Shown here: positions 7,775 through 14,902 of the stretch, one piece after another | How positions within the stretch are numbered: position 1 is the first letter of the stretch | How the letters are laid out: each line of letters begins with the position of its first letter | DNA from: Croceibacterium_A sp035626815 | GTDB taxonomy: Bacteria; Pseudomonadota; Alphaproteobacteria; Sphingomonadales; Sphingomonadaceae | Length of the DNA stretch: 15,629 nucleotides | Direction of reading: 5' to 3' | Assembly (NCBI GenBank): GCA_035626815.1 | Contig: DASPMY010000032.1 | Location: 1-15,629, forward strand | Notes under the pieces: generated by a model | What the model saw: only the letters and a program-made list of their open reading frames with translations | Databases searched by the model: none | What the model was told of the DNA's origin: nothing | Made by a program: the position numbers and the translations under genes

Positions 7775-7780
7775 AAGGAG
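7775..7780 (+). promoter_or_regulatory. Ribosome binding site of hpf
   Basis: AAGGAG, 11 bases before the ATG at 7792. It is one of the few strong Shine-Dalgarno sequences in the window, in keeping with a protein needed at high level, and it fixes the hpf start. Confidence 0.75.
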
Positions 7781-7791
7781 AACCCCCACCC

Positions 7792-8355
7792 ATGGATATC
7801 CGTGTGTCCGGTCACCAGATCGATACCGGTTCAGCCCTGCAGGAACATTCCGCGGAGCGCCTCAACGGGATCATCGACAAGTATTTCACTCGCGCCCTGT
7901 CATCCCAGGTCACCTTCAACAAGGCACCGGCCAACGCCTTCGGTTGCGACATCGTGCTGCACGTCAACCAGGGACTGATCCTCAAGAGCCACGGCCAGGC
8001 GCAGGACGCGCACCAGGCGTTCGACGAGGCCGCGGCGAAGGTCGAGAAGCAGCTGCGGCGCTACAAGCGAAGGCTCACGGATCGCCACGAGCAGGCCGAT
8101 CATGCGGCGCGCGAGGAAGAAGCGGCCTACACCGTGTTCGCGGCCGGGGAGCCGGAGCAGGAAGTGCTCGTCGACGCCCCGCCGGTGATCGCCGAAACGC
8201 GCATCGACGTGCCCGAAGTGAGCGTCTCGGACGCGGTCATGCTGCTCGACTTGCGCCATACCAACGCGCTGTTTTTCAAGAATGCTGGCACCGGACGGCA
8301 CAATATGGTTTACCGCCGCGACGACGGCTCGATCGGTTGGGTCGAGCCCGCCTGA
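7792..8355 (+). CDS. hpf: Long-form ribosome hibernation promoting factor
   Basis: HPF binds the 30S decoding region and, in its long form, pairs ribosomes into inactive 100S dimers during stress or stationary phase. The 187 residues split into an N-terminal S30AE domain (about 1-100, starting MDIRVSGHQID), an acidic linker (about 101-130) and a C-terminal dimerisation domain (about 131-187). The C-terminal domain includes SVSDAVMLLDLRHTNALFFKN and the ending DDGSIGWVEP typical of long HPF. It is followed by ptsN after 89 bp. This mirrors the enterobacterial rpoN-hpf-ptsN cluster, but rpoN is absent here, where dnaQ precedes instead. Confidence 0.96.
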   Translation: MDIRVSGHQIDTGSALQEHSAERLNGIIDKYFTRALSSQVTFNKAPANAFGCDIVLHVNQGLILKSHGQAQDAHQAFDEAAAKVEKQLRRYKRRLTDRHEQADHAAREEEAAYTVFAAGEPEQEVLVDAPPVIAETRIDVPEVSVSDAVMLLDLRHTNALFFKNAGTGRHNMVYRRDDGSIGWVEPA

Positions 8356-8384
8356 GGCCGATATCGCAAGCACGGCCGAGGACG

Positions 8385-8402
8385 CGTCATCGCCCGATGA
8401 CG
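8385..8402 (+). repeat. Perfect 8-bp hairpin between hpf and ptsN
   Basis: CGTCATCG is followed by CC and then by its exact inverse CGATGACG (an RNA loop would probably open to four bases). It lies 29 bp after hpf and 42 bp before ptsN. No T tract follows, so it is not a clear intrinsic terminator; it may stabilise the hpf transcript end or separate expression of the two genes. Confidence 0.45.
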
Positions 8403-8444
8403 GCGTTCGGGATCGCGGTAGAGTGAGTCAGAGAACCTGAGATC

Positions 8445-8906
8445 ATGAGTCCCCTGTTTTCGTTGAAGCCGGAATCGGTCGCGATCCTCGACGCGGGCGA
8501 CAAGCAGGCCGTTCTCGAGGCGTTGAGCCGCACGTTCTCCCGCGGCTGGGGCCTCGACGCCGGCCAGGTGCTGGAACAGCTCGAGGAGCGTGAGCGGCTC
8601 GGCAGCACCGGCTTCGGCCGCGGCGTGGCGATACCCCACGCCCGTATCGCCGGCCTCCCACGCCCGGTCGCGGCGCTGCTCAAGCTGCGCCAGCCGATCG
8701 ATTTCGCCGCGGCCGACGGCCTGCCGGTGAACCTGGTGTTCGGCCTGCTCTCGCCCGAGAACAGCGGCGCGACGCATCTCCACGCGCTGGCGGCGATCTC
8801 GCGGCTGATGCGCGACGAGCGGGTTCACGATGCGCTGAGCGAGGCGCCCGACGAGGCGGCCCTCTACAGCCTGCTGAGCAATGCCACGGACCGCGACGCT
8901 GCCTGA
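8445..8906 (+). CDS. ptsN: Nitrogen-PTS EIIA component (EIIA-Ntr)
   Basis: PtsN is the last phosphoacceptor of the nitrogen phosphotransferase system (EI-Ntr, NPr, EIIA-Ntr). It regulates potassium transport, nitrogen and stress responses by protein contact instead of sugar transport. The 153-residue protein is normal length. The active-site histidine is H65 in GRGVAIPHARI, and the phosphosugar-type fold segments (LVFGLLSPE, THLHALAAISRLM) are visible. The start at 8445 (MSPLF) has only a weak GAGA upstream. The end overlaps the next gene by 26 bp. Confidence 0.94.
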   Translation: MSPLFSLKPESVAILDAGDKQAVLEALSRTFSRGWGLDAGQVLEQLEERERLGSTGFGRGVAIPHARIAGLPRPVAALLKLRQPIDFAAADGLPVNLVFGLLSPENSGATHLHALAAISRLMRDERVHDALSEAPDEAALYSLLSNATDRDAA

Positions 8907-9357
8907 AACGGTCACCGGCGCGGGACTGCACTACCGCGCGCTCGAAGCGCTTTACGCCTCGGCGCCGGTCAATCGCTTGTTCGACTCCCGGCTGGAGATT
9001 CTCGGCGAAGGGCGTTCGCAAATCCGCTTCGCCGTCGACGAGCGCTTCCACCACGCGGCCGGCGCATCGCATGGCACGATCTACTTCAAGATGCTCGACG
9101 ACGCGGCGTTCTATGCCGCGAACACCATGGTCAGCGACCGCTTCCTGCTGACGACCGCCTTCAACCTCCATTTCACCAAGCCGATCCACACCGGCGAGGT
9201 CGTCGCCGAGGGACGCTGGGTCAGCGGTCGGCGGCGCGTGTTCATCGCCGAGGCGCACCTGACCGACGCCGAAGGCGACGAGATCGGCCGCGGCACCGGC
9301 ACCTTCATGCGCTCGCATATCGCGCTGTCGGGCCTGCCCGGATACCGAATCGGCTGA
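8881..9357 (+). CDS. Hotdog-fold thioesterase (PaaI family)
   Basis: A 158-residue single-hotdog protein of the PaaI/acyl-CoA thioesterase group; these hydrolyse acyl- or aryl-CoA thioesters, usually as tetramers. The active-site stretch ASHGTIYFKMLDDAAFYAAN (about 62-81) holds the HG pair at 64-65 and the acidic residue at 74 expected in this family, followed by a central strand TTAFNLHFTKPI. The ATG at 8881 overlaps ptsN by 26 bp in another frame; no later ATG would retain the whole fold, so the overlap is probably real. No ribosome binding site is clear. The substrate is unknown; neighbours give no CoA pathway hint apart from coaE further upstream. Confidence 0.82.
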   Translation: MPRTATLPETVTGAGLHYRALEALYASAPVNRLFDSRLEILGEGRSQIRFAVDERFHHAAGASHGTIYFKMLDDAAFYAANTMVSDRFLLTTAFNLHFTKPIHTGEVVAEGRWVSGRRRVFIAEAHLTDAEGDEIGRGTGTFMRSHIALSGLPGYRIG

Positions 9358-9361
9358 GCCG

Positions 9362-9703
9362 ATGGCTTCGCGGCTGCCCGCGCATCTCGAGGTGACAGGC
9401 CTGCTTCGGGCCGTCGCGGCGGCCGGCGGGTTCGCGACGGTGATCGCAACGGGGGAACGCGATGCGGGCACGTTGCTTGTCGTTTGTTGCGAGCATGGCC
9501 GAAGCGCCGCAGCATACGAACGCCTGCCGCAGCCTGACGGGACTCGCGCCTGGACCCTGGCCCGCGAGCAAGATGTTGAAAACCCGCAGGAATTCTGGGA
9601 TTATTGCGACCGCCGCAAGCGCCAGGACGGCGATTTGTGGATCGTGGAACTGGATATCCCGAATGCGCAACGGTTCATCGAAAGTCCGGGAACCCTGAAT
9701 TGA
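9362..9703 (+). CDS. DUF1491 family protein
   Basis: A 113-residue cytosolic protein resembling the DUF1491 family, which is restricted largely to alphaproteobacteria and has no known function. Visible features are the N-terminal LPAHLEVTGLLRAVAAAGGF, a central RAWTL near residue 63 and a C-terminal DLWIVELDIP. No catalytic motif is evident. It starts four bases after the thioesterase stop, so ptsN, the thioesterase and this gene are probably one transcript. Its function cannot be inferred from sequence. Confidence 0.75.
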   Translation: MASRLPAHLEVTGLLRAVAAAGGFATVIATGERDAGTLLVVCCEHGRSAAAYERLPQPDGTRAWTLAREQDVENPQEFWDYCDRRKRQDGDLWIVELDIPNAQRFIESPGTLN

Positions 9704-9915
9704 CCTCATGCTGCACCTGCGTAAAGAGGCCGCAACTTCCAACAGCGCAGACGGTGATCGCACGGCAATGATGCCGCGCTGACCGGCGCGCAGACGGGGA
9801 GGCGGCCGGCAGGCCCCGATCGCCAGTTCGATCGGATCGCGGATGGACGGGTTGCCTGGCAACCGGGACCGCAGGCCTGCGTCGGGACCCCTCACCGCCT
9901 TGGGTTACGGGATCG
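9704..9915. other. 212-bp intergenic region with two hairpins
   Basis: I see no coding frame with family-like residues. Two perfect short inverted repeats occur: CCGATCG/CGATCGG (9816-9822 and 9829-9835, six-base loop) and GGTTGC/GCAACC (9850-9855 and 9859-9864, three-base loop). Neither is followed by a T run. The gap separates the ptsN-DUF1491 unit from the cell-wall hydrolase and should hold that gene's promoter and a long leader; I cannot place -35 and -10 boxes with confidence. Confidence 0.5.
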
Positions 9916-10542
9916 ATGAATCGCCAGTTTCGGGCCGGGGCCATCGCCTCGGCTACCATGATGTTTGCAGCTTTTTTCGGCGCCGACATGGCCGGCGCCC
10001 GGGCCGAGAACCCGGCCCCGCCGTCGGTGGCAGCGGCCACCCCCGCGGATGACGCCGACGGCCCCCGTTTCGTCGCCGAGCCGGTGGTCCAGCCGCTTCC
10101 GGATGGCCCGTACCCTTCCGGCAAGGCGGATTCGCTCGAGCAATTGATCGCGATGATGCCCGAGATCGAGCTGTCGGGCGACATGCAGTGTCTCGCCGAG
10201 GCGATCTACTTCGAGGCGCGCGGCGAGCCGATCGCCGGCCAGCTGGCCGTCGCCGAGGTTGTCATCAACCGCTCGCAATCGGGCCGTTATCCGGCCGACT
10301 ATTGCTCGGTCGTCACCCAGCCGGCGCAGTTCTCGTTCGTGCGCCGCGGCGTGATCCCGCAGCCGGACATCGCTTCGCGCGCGTGGACCCGGGCCAAGGC
10401 GCTGGCGCAGATCGCCCACCAGCAGCTGTGGGAGACCGAGGCGGGCGACGCGCTGTTCTTCCACGCGACGTACGTCAGCCCGAGCTGGGCCAACCACAAG
10501 ACCGCGCTGGCGCGGATCGACACCCACATCTTCTACCGCTGA
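9916..10542 (+). CDS. Secreted cell-wall hydrolase (SleB-like, Hydrolase_2)
   Basis: A 208-residue exported protein with a C-terminal Hydrolase_2 (SleB/CwlJ-type) domain at about 90-208, related to peptidoglycan lytic enzymes. The signal peptide is residues 1-30, with a hydrophobic run at 9-22 and likely cleavage after AGARA. A Pro/Ala-rich linker (31-70) follows. The domain begins QCLAEAIYFEARGE, with the probable catalytic glutamate E95 and a second glutamate E100, then VAEVVINR, QFSF and the ending FFHATYVSPSWA...HIFY. The start at 9916 is supported by the complete signal peptide; no strong ribosome binding site is seen. Sphingomonads lack endospores, so the role is wall remodelling, not germination. 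Confidence 0.88.
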   Translation: MNRQFRAGAIASATMMFAAFFGADMAGARAENPAPPSVAAATPADDADGPRFVAEPVVQPLPDGPYPSGKADSLEQLIAMMPEIELSGDMQCLAEAIYFEARGEPIAGQLAVAEVVINRSQSGRYPADYCSVVTQPAQFSFVRRGVIPQPDIASRAWTRAKALAQIAHQQLWETEAGDALFFHATYVSPSWANHKTALARIDTHIFYR

Positions 10543-10554
10543 GCTCGCGAGCCT

Positions 10555-10575
10555 GCCAGGTGCGGGCTGCCTGGC
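10555..10575. terminator. Weak stem-loop between convergent genes
   Basis: GCCAGG (10555-10560) pairs with CCTGGC (10570-10575) over a nine-base loop in the 49-bp gap between the hydrolase and xthA stop codons. There is no T tract on either strand, so if it ends transcription it would need help from Rho. Confidence 0.3.
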
Positions 10576-10591
10576 GCGTAGTCAATGAGCG

Positions 10592-11362
10592 TCAGGCCAG
10601 CTCGACCCACACCGGCGCGTGGTCGCTCGGTTTTTCGCGCCCGCGATATTCCTTGTCGACGCCCGCGGCGACCATTCGGTCGGCGCATTCGGGCGACAGC
10701 AGCAGGTGGTCGATGCGGAAGCCGAGATCGCGCTGCCACGCGCCAGCCTGAAAGTCCCAAAACGTCCACACCCCGCCGCGCGGGTTGAGCGTGTCGATCG
10801 CGTCGGTCCAGCCGTCGTTGAGGATGCGACGGTAGGCGTCGCGCGAGGCCCGCTGCATCAGCGCGTCGTGCTGCATCGCCCGCACCGAGAAGGTGTCCTT
10901 GTCCTCCGGAATGACGTTGAAGTCGCCGACCACCACGGTCGGCATCTCGCCCGCGATCAACTCCTGCAGTCGGGCGCGCAGTCTTTCCATCCACGCAATC
11001 TTGTAATCGAACTTCGGCCCCGGCTGCGGGTTGCCGTTGGGCAAGTAGAGGTTGACCACCCGCACGCCGGCGACGTCGCCCTCGATATAGCGCGCCTGGA
11101 CGTCTTCGGGATCGCCCGCCAGCCCTCGGCCGGCCTCGACCGGCGCGACTCCGTCGGCGAGGATGGCCACGCCGTTGAACCCCTTTTGCCCGTGCCAGAT
11201 CGCCTTGTAGCCGATCTTTTCGAACTCATCGGCGGGGAAGCTGTCATCGGCGCACTTGATCTCCTGCAGGCAGGCGACTGTCGGCCGGCGCTCCTCGAGC
11301 CATTCGATCAGCCGCGGCAGGCGCGCCTTGGTGCCGTTGATGTTGAAGCTGGCGATCCGCAT
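10592..11362 (-). CDS. xthA: Exodeoxyribonuclease III (AP endonuclease)
   Basis: XthA cleaves DNA at abasic sites and has 3'-5' exonuclease and 3'-phosphatase activity in base excision repair. The ATG at 11362 gives the standard start MRIASFNING and 256 residues; the frame is open further upstream but only as a shadow of the next gene. Catalytic residues are visible: N7, E34 in CLQEIK, Y106, D147 and N149 in VVGDFNV, D218 in RIDHLL, and D247-H248 in SDHAP. It lies 22 bp downstream of the erpA-like gene on the same strand, so the two are likely co-transcribed. GGA-rich sequence precedes the start. Confidence 0.96.
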   Translation of the reverse strand: MRIASFNINGTKARLPRLIEWLEERRPTVACLQEIKCADDSFPADEFEKIGYKAIWHGQKGFNGVAILADGVAPVEAGRGLAGDPEDVQARYIEGDVAGVRVVNLYLPNGNPQPGPKFDYKIAWMERLRARLQELIAGEMPTVVVGDFNVIPEDKDTFSVRAMQHDALMQRASRDAYRRILNDGWTDAIDTLNPRGGVWTFWDFQAGAWQRDLGFRIDHLLLSPECADRMVAAGVDKEYRGREKPSDHAPVWVELA

Positions 11363-11384
11363 GTCCGTCCGTTCCGGGCGGACC

Positions 11385-11714
11385 TTAGACCCCGAAGCTG
11401 GAACCGCAACCGCAGCCGGCGGCGGCTTGCGGATTGTCGACCTTGAACGCCGCGCCGCCAAGCGATTCGACATAGTCGACCGTGCTGCCCGCGACGAGGT
11501 CGAGGCTGAGCGGATCGACGATGAGCTTGACGCCGTCGATCTCGCTTACCGCATCCTCGGCCTCGGGGGCTTCGGCGAGGTCGAACCTGTACTGGAATCC
11601 CGAGCACCCGCCGCCTTCGACCGACAGGCGCAGGATCGCCGGCCGGCCCTGCTTGCGGGCGATCAAACCGACGCGCTCGGCGGCGGCTGGGGTCAAGGTC
11701 AGTGTCGGCGCCAT
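11385..11714 (-). CDS. erpA: Iron-sulfur cluster insertion protein (ErpA/IscA family)
   Basis: An A-type Fe-S carrier that delivers clusters to apo-proteins. The 109-residue protein has the three invariant cysteines: C37 in GGGCSGFQY and C101 and C103 in the C-terminal GCGCGSSF. The N-terminus LTLTPAAAERV is typical. The single-copy setting, next to xthA and without an isc or suf operon, fits ErpA better than IscA or SufA; this is inference, as the families are close. It is 31 bp downstream of the CBS-domain gene. No good ribosome binding site. Confidence 0.92.
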   Translation of the reverse strand: MAPTLTLTPAAAERVGLIARKQGRPAILRLSVEGGGCSGFQYRFDLAEAPEAEDAVSEIDGVKLIVDPLSLDLVAGSTVDYVESLGGAAFKVDNPQAAAGCGCGSSFGV

Positions 11715-11745
11715 GCCGCCGATGTAGGGGGCGTGGGACCCCGGC

Positions 11746-12174
11746 TCAAGCGGTGCGGATGTAATCGCGCATCGCCTGCGCCTCGTTCTCGACCAATTCG
11801 AGGCGATGCTTGACCAGGTCGCCGATCGACACGAACGCCACCAGCCGGTCCCCGTCCAGCACCGGCAAGTGGCGGATGCGACGCAGGGTCATCACCTCGA
11901 GCGCGTCGCGCACGGTGGTTTGGGGGTCCGCGGTGATCGGCGGAGCGGTCATCACCTCGCTGATCAGCAGGGCGAGCGCCGCGTCGCCGTGCCGGGCGAT
12001 GCAATAGAGCAGATCGCGTTCGGAAAAGATGCCGATGACCCGGTCCTGGTCGAGCACCGGCATCGCGCCGATGCGGTTCTCGGCGAGGCGCGCGGCGGCC
12101 TCGCGGACCGTCTCGTGCGAGCTGCAGTGGATAATCTGCTGGTCGCGGCCGGCGATCAATCGGGCAACAGTCAT
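11746..12174 (-). CDS. Two-CBS-domain protein
   Basis: A 142-residue cytosolic protein made of two CBS domains (about 5-62 and 73-127) and nothing else except a short C-terminal helix. CBS pairs bind adenosyl nucleotides (AMP, ATP, SAM) and act as energy or redox sensors on partners. The motifs GAMPVLDQDRVIGIFSERDL and RHLPVLDGDRLVAFVSIGDL show the paired cores. The ATG at 12174 was chosen because GGGAGA (12186-12181) lies six bases upstream; the frame is open further upstream. Single small CBS proteins of this type are common in alphaproteobacteria; the partner is unknown. Likely first gene of CBS-erpA-xthA. Confidence 0.9.
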   Translation of the reverse strand: MTVARLIAGRDQQIIHCSSHETVREAAARLAENRIGAMPVLDQDRVIGIFSERDLLYCIARHGDAALALLISEVMTAPPITADPQTTVRDALEVMTLRRIRHLPVLDGDRLVAFVSIGDLVKHRLELVENEAQAMRDYIRTA

Positions 12175-12280
12175 CGCGACTCTCCCTATCTCGGAGGGCA
12201 ACATGCCATGAAACAAGGGCCTTGGCCAAATTTCGCCCGAATCGTTGCGAGGAACAGGCGGGGTCGCCATCTGCATCCGC
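12175..12280. promoter_or_regulatory. Divergent promoter region, CBS gene and small membrane protein gene
   Basis: This 106-bp gap separates two genes read away from each other, so it must hold both promoters unless they lie within neighbours. The ribosome binding site GGGAGA of the CBS gene is at 12181-12186 (minus strand). I cannot identify convincing -35/-10 pairs. Confidence 0.4.
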
Positions 12281-12583
12281 ATGACACGGCGCTCACCGCT
12301 CGACGATCCCGCCAACGCGGCCCATGCCTGGGCCCGTTACAAGCGCCTGCTCAAAGGGATGGGCGTTTTCACCGCGGTGGTGGTCGTCGTCACGCTCGCC
12401 GGGTTCTACGCGCTCGGGGGTGACGTCCCGATTCACTTCTTCATCGCCACCGCGCTCGGCATCGGCTTCATGATGATGCTGGCCGCGGCGCTGATGGGGC
12501 TGGTGTTCTTGTCGAGCGGCACCGGCCACGACGAGTCGGTCTCGGACGCGACCGATCAGTCTCGCAGCGGCCGCAACCGGTAG
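12281..12583 (+). CDS. Small two-helix inner-membrane protein, unknown function
   Basis: I do not recognise a named family. The 100-residue protein has a basic N-terminal region (residues 1-26, MTRRSPLDD...RYKRLLK), a first membrane segment at about 27-45, and a short polar turn (GGDVPIH). A second segment runs at about 53-78, including MMMLAAALMGLVFL, then a hydrophilic Ser/Asp-rich tail to 100. A TTG at 12245 would add 12 residues, but the ATG at 12281 fits better. Both helices and the positive-inside N-terminus suggest a real inner-membrane protein. Its last 28 bp overlap the convergent ferredoxin gene. Confidence 0.65.
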   Translation: MTRRSPLDDPANAAHAWARYKRLLKGMGVFTAVVVVVTLAGFYALGGDVPIHFFIATALGIGFMMMLAAALMGLVFLSSGTGHDESVSDATDQSRSGRNR

Positions 12584-12924
12584 TCTTCGACCGGCACGCC
12601 GCCGATCAGGTGCTCCTGGATGATCCGCTCGAGCACCGCCTCCGTGCACGAATGGTACCAGACCGCATCGGGCCAGACGACCGCGATGGGACCGCCGATG
12701 CAGATCTGCAGGCAGTCCGCCTTGGTCCGCTGGACCCCGCCGCTGCCCGTCAGGCCGAGCTCGCGCAGCCGGCGCTTGAGGAACTTCCACGAGCGCTCGC
12801 CGGCTTCTCGCGTGCAGCAGCTTTGCTTCTCGCTCATCGCGCACAGGAAGATGTGGCGCCGGATCGCATCGCCGCCGATCAGTGCGAGCGCCGCCTGGGC
12901 CTGGGCTACGTCGCCACGGCTCAT
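12556..12924 (-). CDS. Thioredoxin-like [2Fe-2S] ferredoxin
   Basis: A 122-residue stand-alone ferredoxin of the thioredoxin-fold [2Fe-2S] type, an electron carrier whose partner is unknown. The candidate cluster ligands are C28 (HIFLC), C36 or C37 (QSCC), C71 and C75 (in RTKADCLQIC). The next stretch, GGPIAVVWPDAVWYHSCTEAVLERIIQEHLIGG, is a typical ending of this family. The start at 12924 is favoured since later starts lose the first cysteine; the N-terminal 20 residues are less conserved. It lies 19 bp downstream of popZ and may share its transcript. It overlaps the convergent membrane-protein gene by 28 bp. Confidence 0.85.
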   Translation of the reverse strand: MSRGDVAQAQAALALIGGDAIRRHIFLCAMSEKQSCCTREAGERSWKFLKRRLRELGLTGSGGVQRTKADCLQICIGGPIAVVWPDAVWYHSCTEAVLERIIQEHLIGGVPVEDYRLRPLRD

Positions 12925-12943
12925 GGGCTGACGGCCGGAGGGC

Positions 12944-13405
12944 TCAGCCCTTCTTGCCGGCGATTCGCGCGATTTCGGCCTTGACCAGCCGCTCGACGAT
13001 CTCGGGCAGGTTGCGGTCGAGCCATTCGGCCAGCATCGGCCGCAGGAGCTCCCTGGTCAGGCCTTCGAGCGAGGTTTCGCCGGAGCGGACGATTTGCGGT
13101 GGGACGCCCGGCTCGGCGATCATCGCCAGCGCGGCGAGCGAATCGCGCATCGACCGCGCGGCGCTCTCGGTGGTCAGCGCTTCCTCGCGGCGATGATCCT
13201 CGTCGGCGTCGACCAGCTCGCCGGCCTCGCCGAGGTCCAGCACTTCGTCGGTTTCGTCGTCGCCGCGCTCATCCTGATCGAGCGCCACCCCGGCGCTCTC
13301 GCGGCGGCGGCGCTCGGCCTGCTGCGTCTCGCGGTTGTCGCGCGCGATCACCTTCTTGATCGATTCGAGGATTTCCTCGACCGAGGGTTCGCCTTCGTGC
13401 CGCAT
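12944..13405 (-). CDS. popZ: Polar organising protein PopZ (DUF2497)
   Basis: PopZ self-assembles into a matrix at the cell poles; in Caulobacter it tethers the origin through ParB and recruits cell-cycle regulators. The 153-residue protein has the expected layout. The N-terminal binding helix (EPSVEEILESIKKVIARDN, residues 6-24) is followed by a charged, acidic and probably disordered middle (about 25-100). The C-terminal oligomerisation helices (LEGLTRELLRPMLAEWLDRNLPEIVERLVKAEIARI, about 113-148) complete it. It is somewhat shorter than the Caulobacter protein (177). The start at 13405 was chosen because the N-terminal motif begins there; the frame is open upstream. GGGG lies just ahead. 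It follows tolC by 13 bp. Confidence 0.9.
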   Translation of the reverse strand: MRHEGEPSVEEILESIKKVIARDNRETQQAERRRRESAGVALDQDERGDDETDEVLDLGEAGELVDADEDHRREEALTTESAARSMRDSLAALAMIAEPGVPPQIVRSGETSLEGLTRELLRPMLAEWLDRNLPEIVERLVKAEIARIAGKKG

Positions 13406-13418
13406 CGTTGCCCCGCGG

Positions 13419-14900
13419 TTACTCGACCGTTTGCAGATCGGGAATGTCCGCGTCCGGCGCCGGGATGTCAACGGTGCGGGTCGACTGCGTCACCGGGTCG
13501 GGGTCCTTCGCCCAATCCCAGATGATGCCGCGCACGCGCTCGTAATTGTCGGTCGGATCGTACAGCGGGCCGAACTCCTCGAGTCCCAGGTCGCGGGCCT
13601 CGGCATGGCCCATCGCGGCGATCAGCGTGAACCCGGCGACGTAGGCGTTACGGCGGGCCTGGACCAGCTGCACTTGCGCGCGCAGCAGCTCCTGCTGCGC
13701 GTCGAGGATGTCGAGGATCGTGCGGTTGCCGACGGTGTTCTCCGCCCGCACCCCCTCGAGGCCCAGCTCGGCGGCAGCGACGGCGGCCTGCGTCGAGGCG
13801 ATGATCGCGTTGGCGGCGCGCCAGCTGGCGTAAGCCGAGCGGACCTGGGCGATCACGTCGCGCTCGGTGGCGACGATGGTCTCGAGCGCGACCGAGGCCC
13901 GCGCTTGCGCCTGGCGTTCCTGCGCCGCCGGGCGCCCGCCCTGGAACAGCGGGATCGTTGCCCGCAATCCAGCCTGAGCCGAGGTCTGCCGCTGCTGGAT
14001 GGCCACGCCCGGAACCGACGAGCCGAGCGTGCCGAGGTAATCGGTCACGCCGCCGCTGGTGAACGCTTCGAGGCGCGGCAGCCGGCCGGCGCCGGCGACG
14101 CGGACGTCGAATCCGGCGGCGCGGGCGCGCTCGTGCGCACCGAGCAGGTCGGGATTGTCCTGCAAGGCGACGTCGACAGCGGTGTCCACGTCGTCGGGCA
14201 GGCCAGGCAGGGGCGGGGGCGGCTGGAGGTCGTCGGGTGCCGCCCCGACCAGCGCGATGAAATCCTCCTTCGCGCGGATCAGGTTCGCCTGGGCGGTGCG
14301 CAAGTCGCCCCGCGCCAGCGCCAACCGCGATTCGGACTGGGCGACGTCGGTGCGCGTCAGGTCGCCGATCTCGAACCGGTCGCTGGTCGCCTCGAGGTTG
14401 ACGCTGAGCACGTCGACGTTGTTCGCGGCGAGGCCGACGAGCGCCTCGTTCTGGATTACGTCCATGTAGGCCGCGACGACCTGGCTGAACAGCGAGCTCT
14501 CGGTGCCGCGCAAGTCGGCGCGCCCGGCGAGAACGCGGGTCTCGGCCGCGCGCAGCGCGTTCTTGTTGGCCCCGCCGGCGTAGATCGGAACGGTCAGGTT
14601 CAGGTTGCCGCTGAGCGAGCGGGCTGGAGCGGTGAACGAGCTCGTCGCCTGTTTGAGGAATTCGGTGAACGTCGCTTGGCCGCTGAGGCTGGGAAGCATG
14701 TCGGCCCGCTCGATCGGCACGTTCTCGTCGGTCGCGCGCTGGTTGGCCCGCGCGGCCTCGAGCGTCGGGTTGTTCTGGTACGCGAGCGCGAGCGCCTCTT
14801 TGAGCGTATCGGCATCGCTGTCGATCGTCTGCGCGGCGGCGGGCGCGGCGCCAAGGCACGCGCCGACGGCCAGCAGCAAGCGCAATCCCCTCCACGCCAT
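13419..14900 (-). CDS. TolC-family outer membrane efflux/secretion protein
   Basis: An outer membrane channel partner of tripartite efflux pumps and type I secretion. The 493-residue protein has a signal peptide at 1-24 (MAWRGLRLLLAVG...PAAA, cleavage before QT). Two outer-membrane-efflux repeats follow at about 35-225 and 240-440, with the LALAYQNNPTLEAARAN and VALQDNPDLLGAHERA starts that mark each repeat. A C-terminal periplasmic tail runs to the end. The ATG at 14900 was preferred to a GTG at 14915 since it starts the signal peptide and lies two bases after the upstream stop, with GGTGGAG nine bases ahead. It is coupled to the PIMT-like gene upstream and popZ downstream. No pump genes are in view. 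Confidence 0.93.
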   Translation of the reverse strand: MAWRGLRLLLAVGACLGAAPAAAQTIDSDADTLKEALALAYQNNPTLEAARANQRATDENVPIERADMLPSLSGQATFTEFLKQATSSFTAPARSLSGNLNLTVPIYAGGANKNALRAAETRVLAGRADLRGTESSLFSQVVAAYMDVIQNEALVGLAANNVDVLSVNLEATSDRFEIGDLTRTDVAQSESRLALARGDLRTAQANLIRAKEDFIALVGAAPDDLQPPPPLPGLPDDVDTAVDVALQDNPDLLGAHERARAAGFDVRVAGAGRLPRLEAFTSGGVTDYLGTLGSSVPGVAIQQRQTSAQAGLRATIPLFQGGRPAAQERQAQARASVALETIVATERDVIAQVRSAYASWRAANAIIASTQAAVAAAELGLEGVRAENTVGNRTILDILDAQQELLRAQVQLVQARRNAYVAGFTLIAAMGHAEARDLGLEEFGPLYDPTDNYERVRGIIWDWAKDPDPVTQSTRTVDIPAPDADIPDLQTVE

Positions 14901-14902
14901 GA

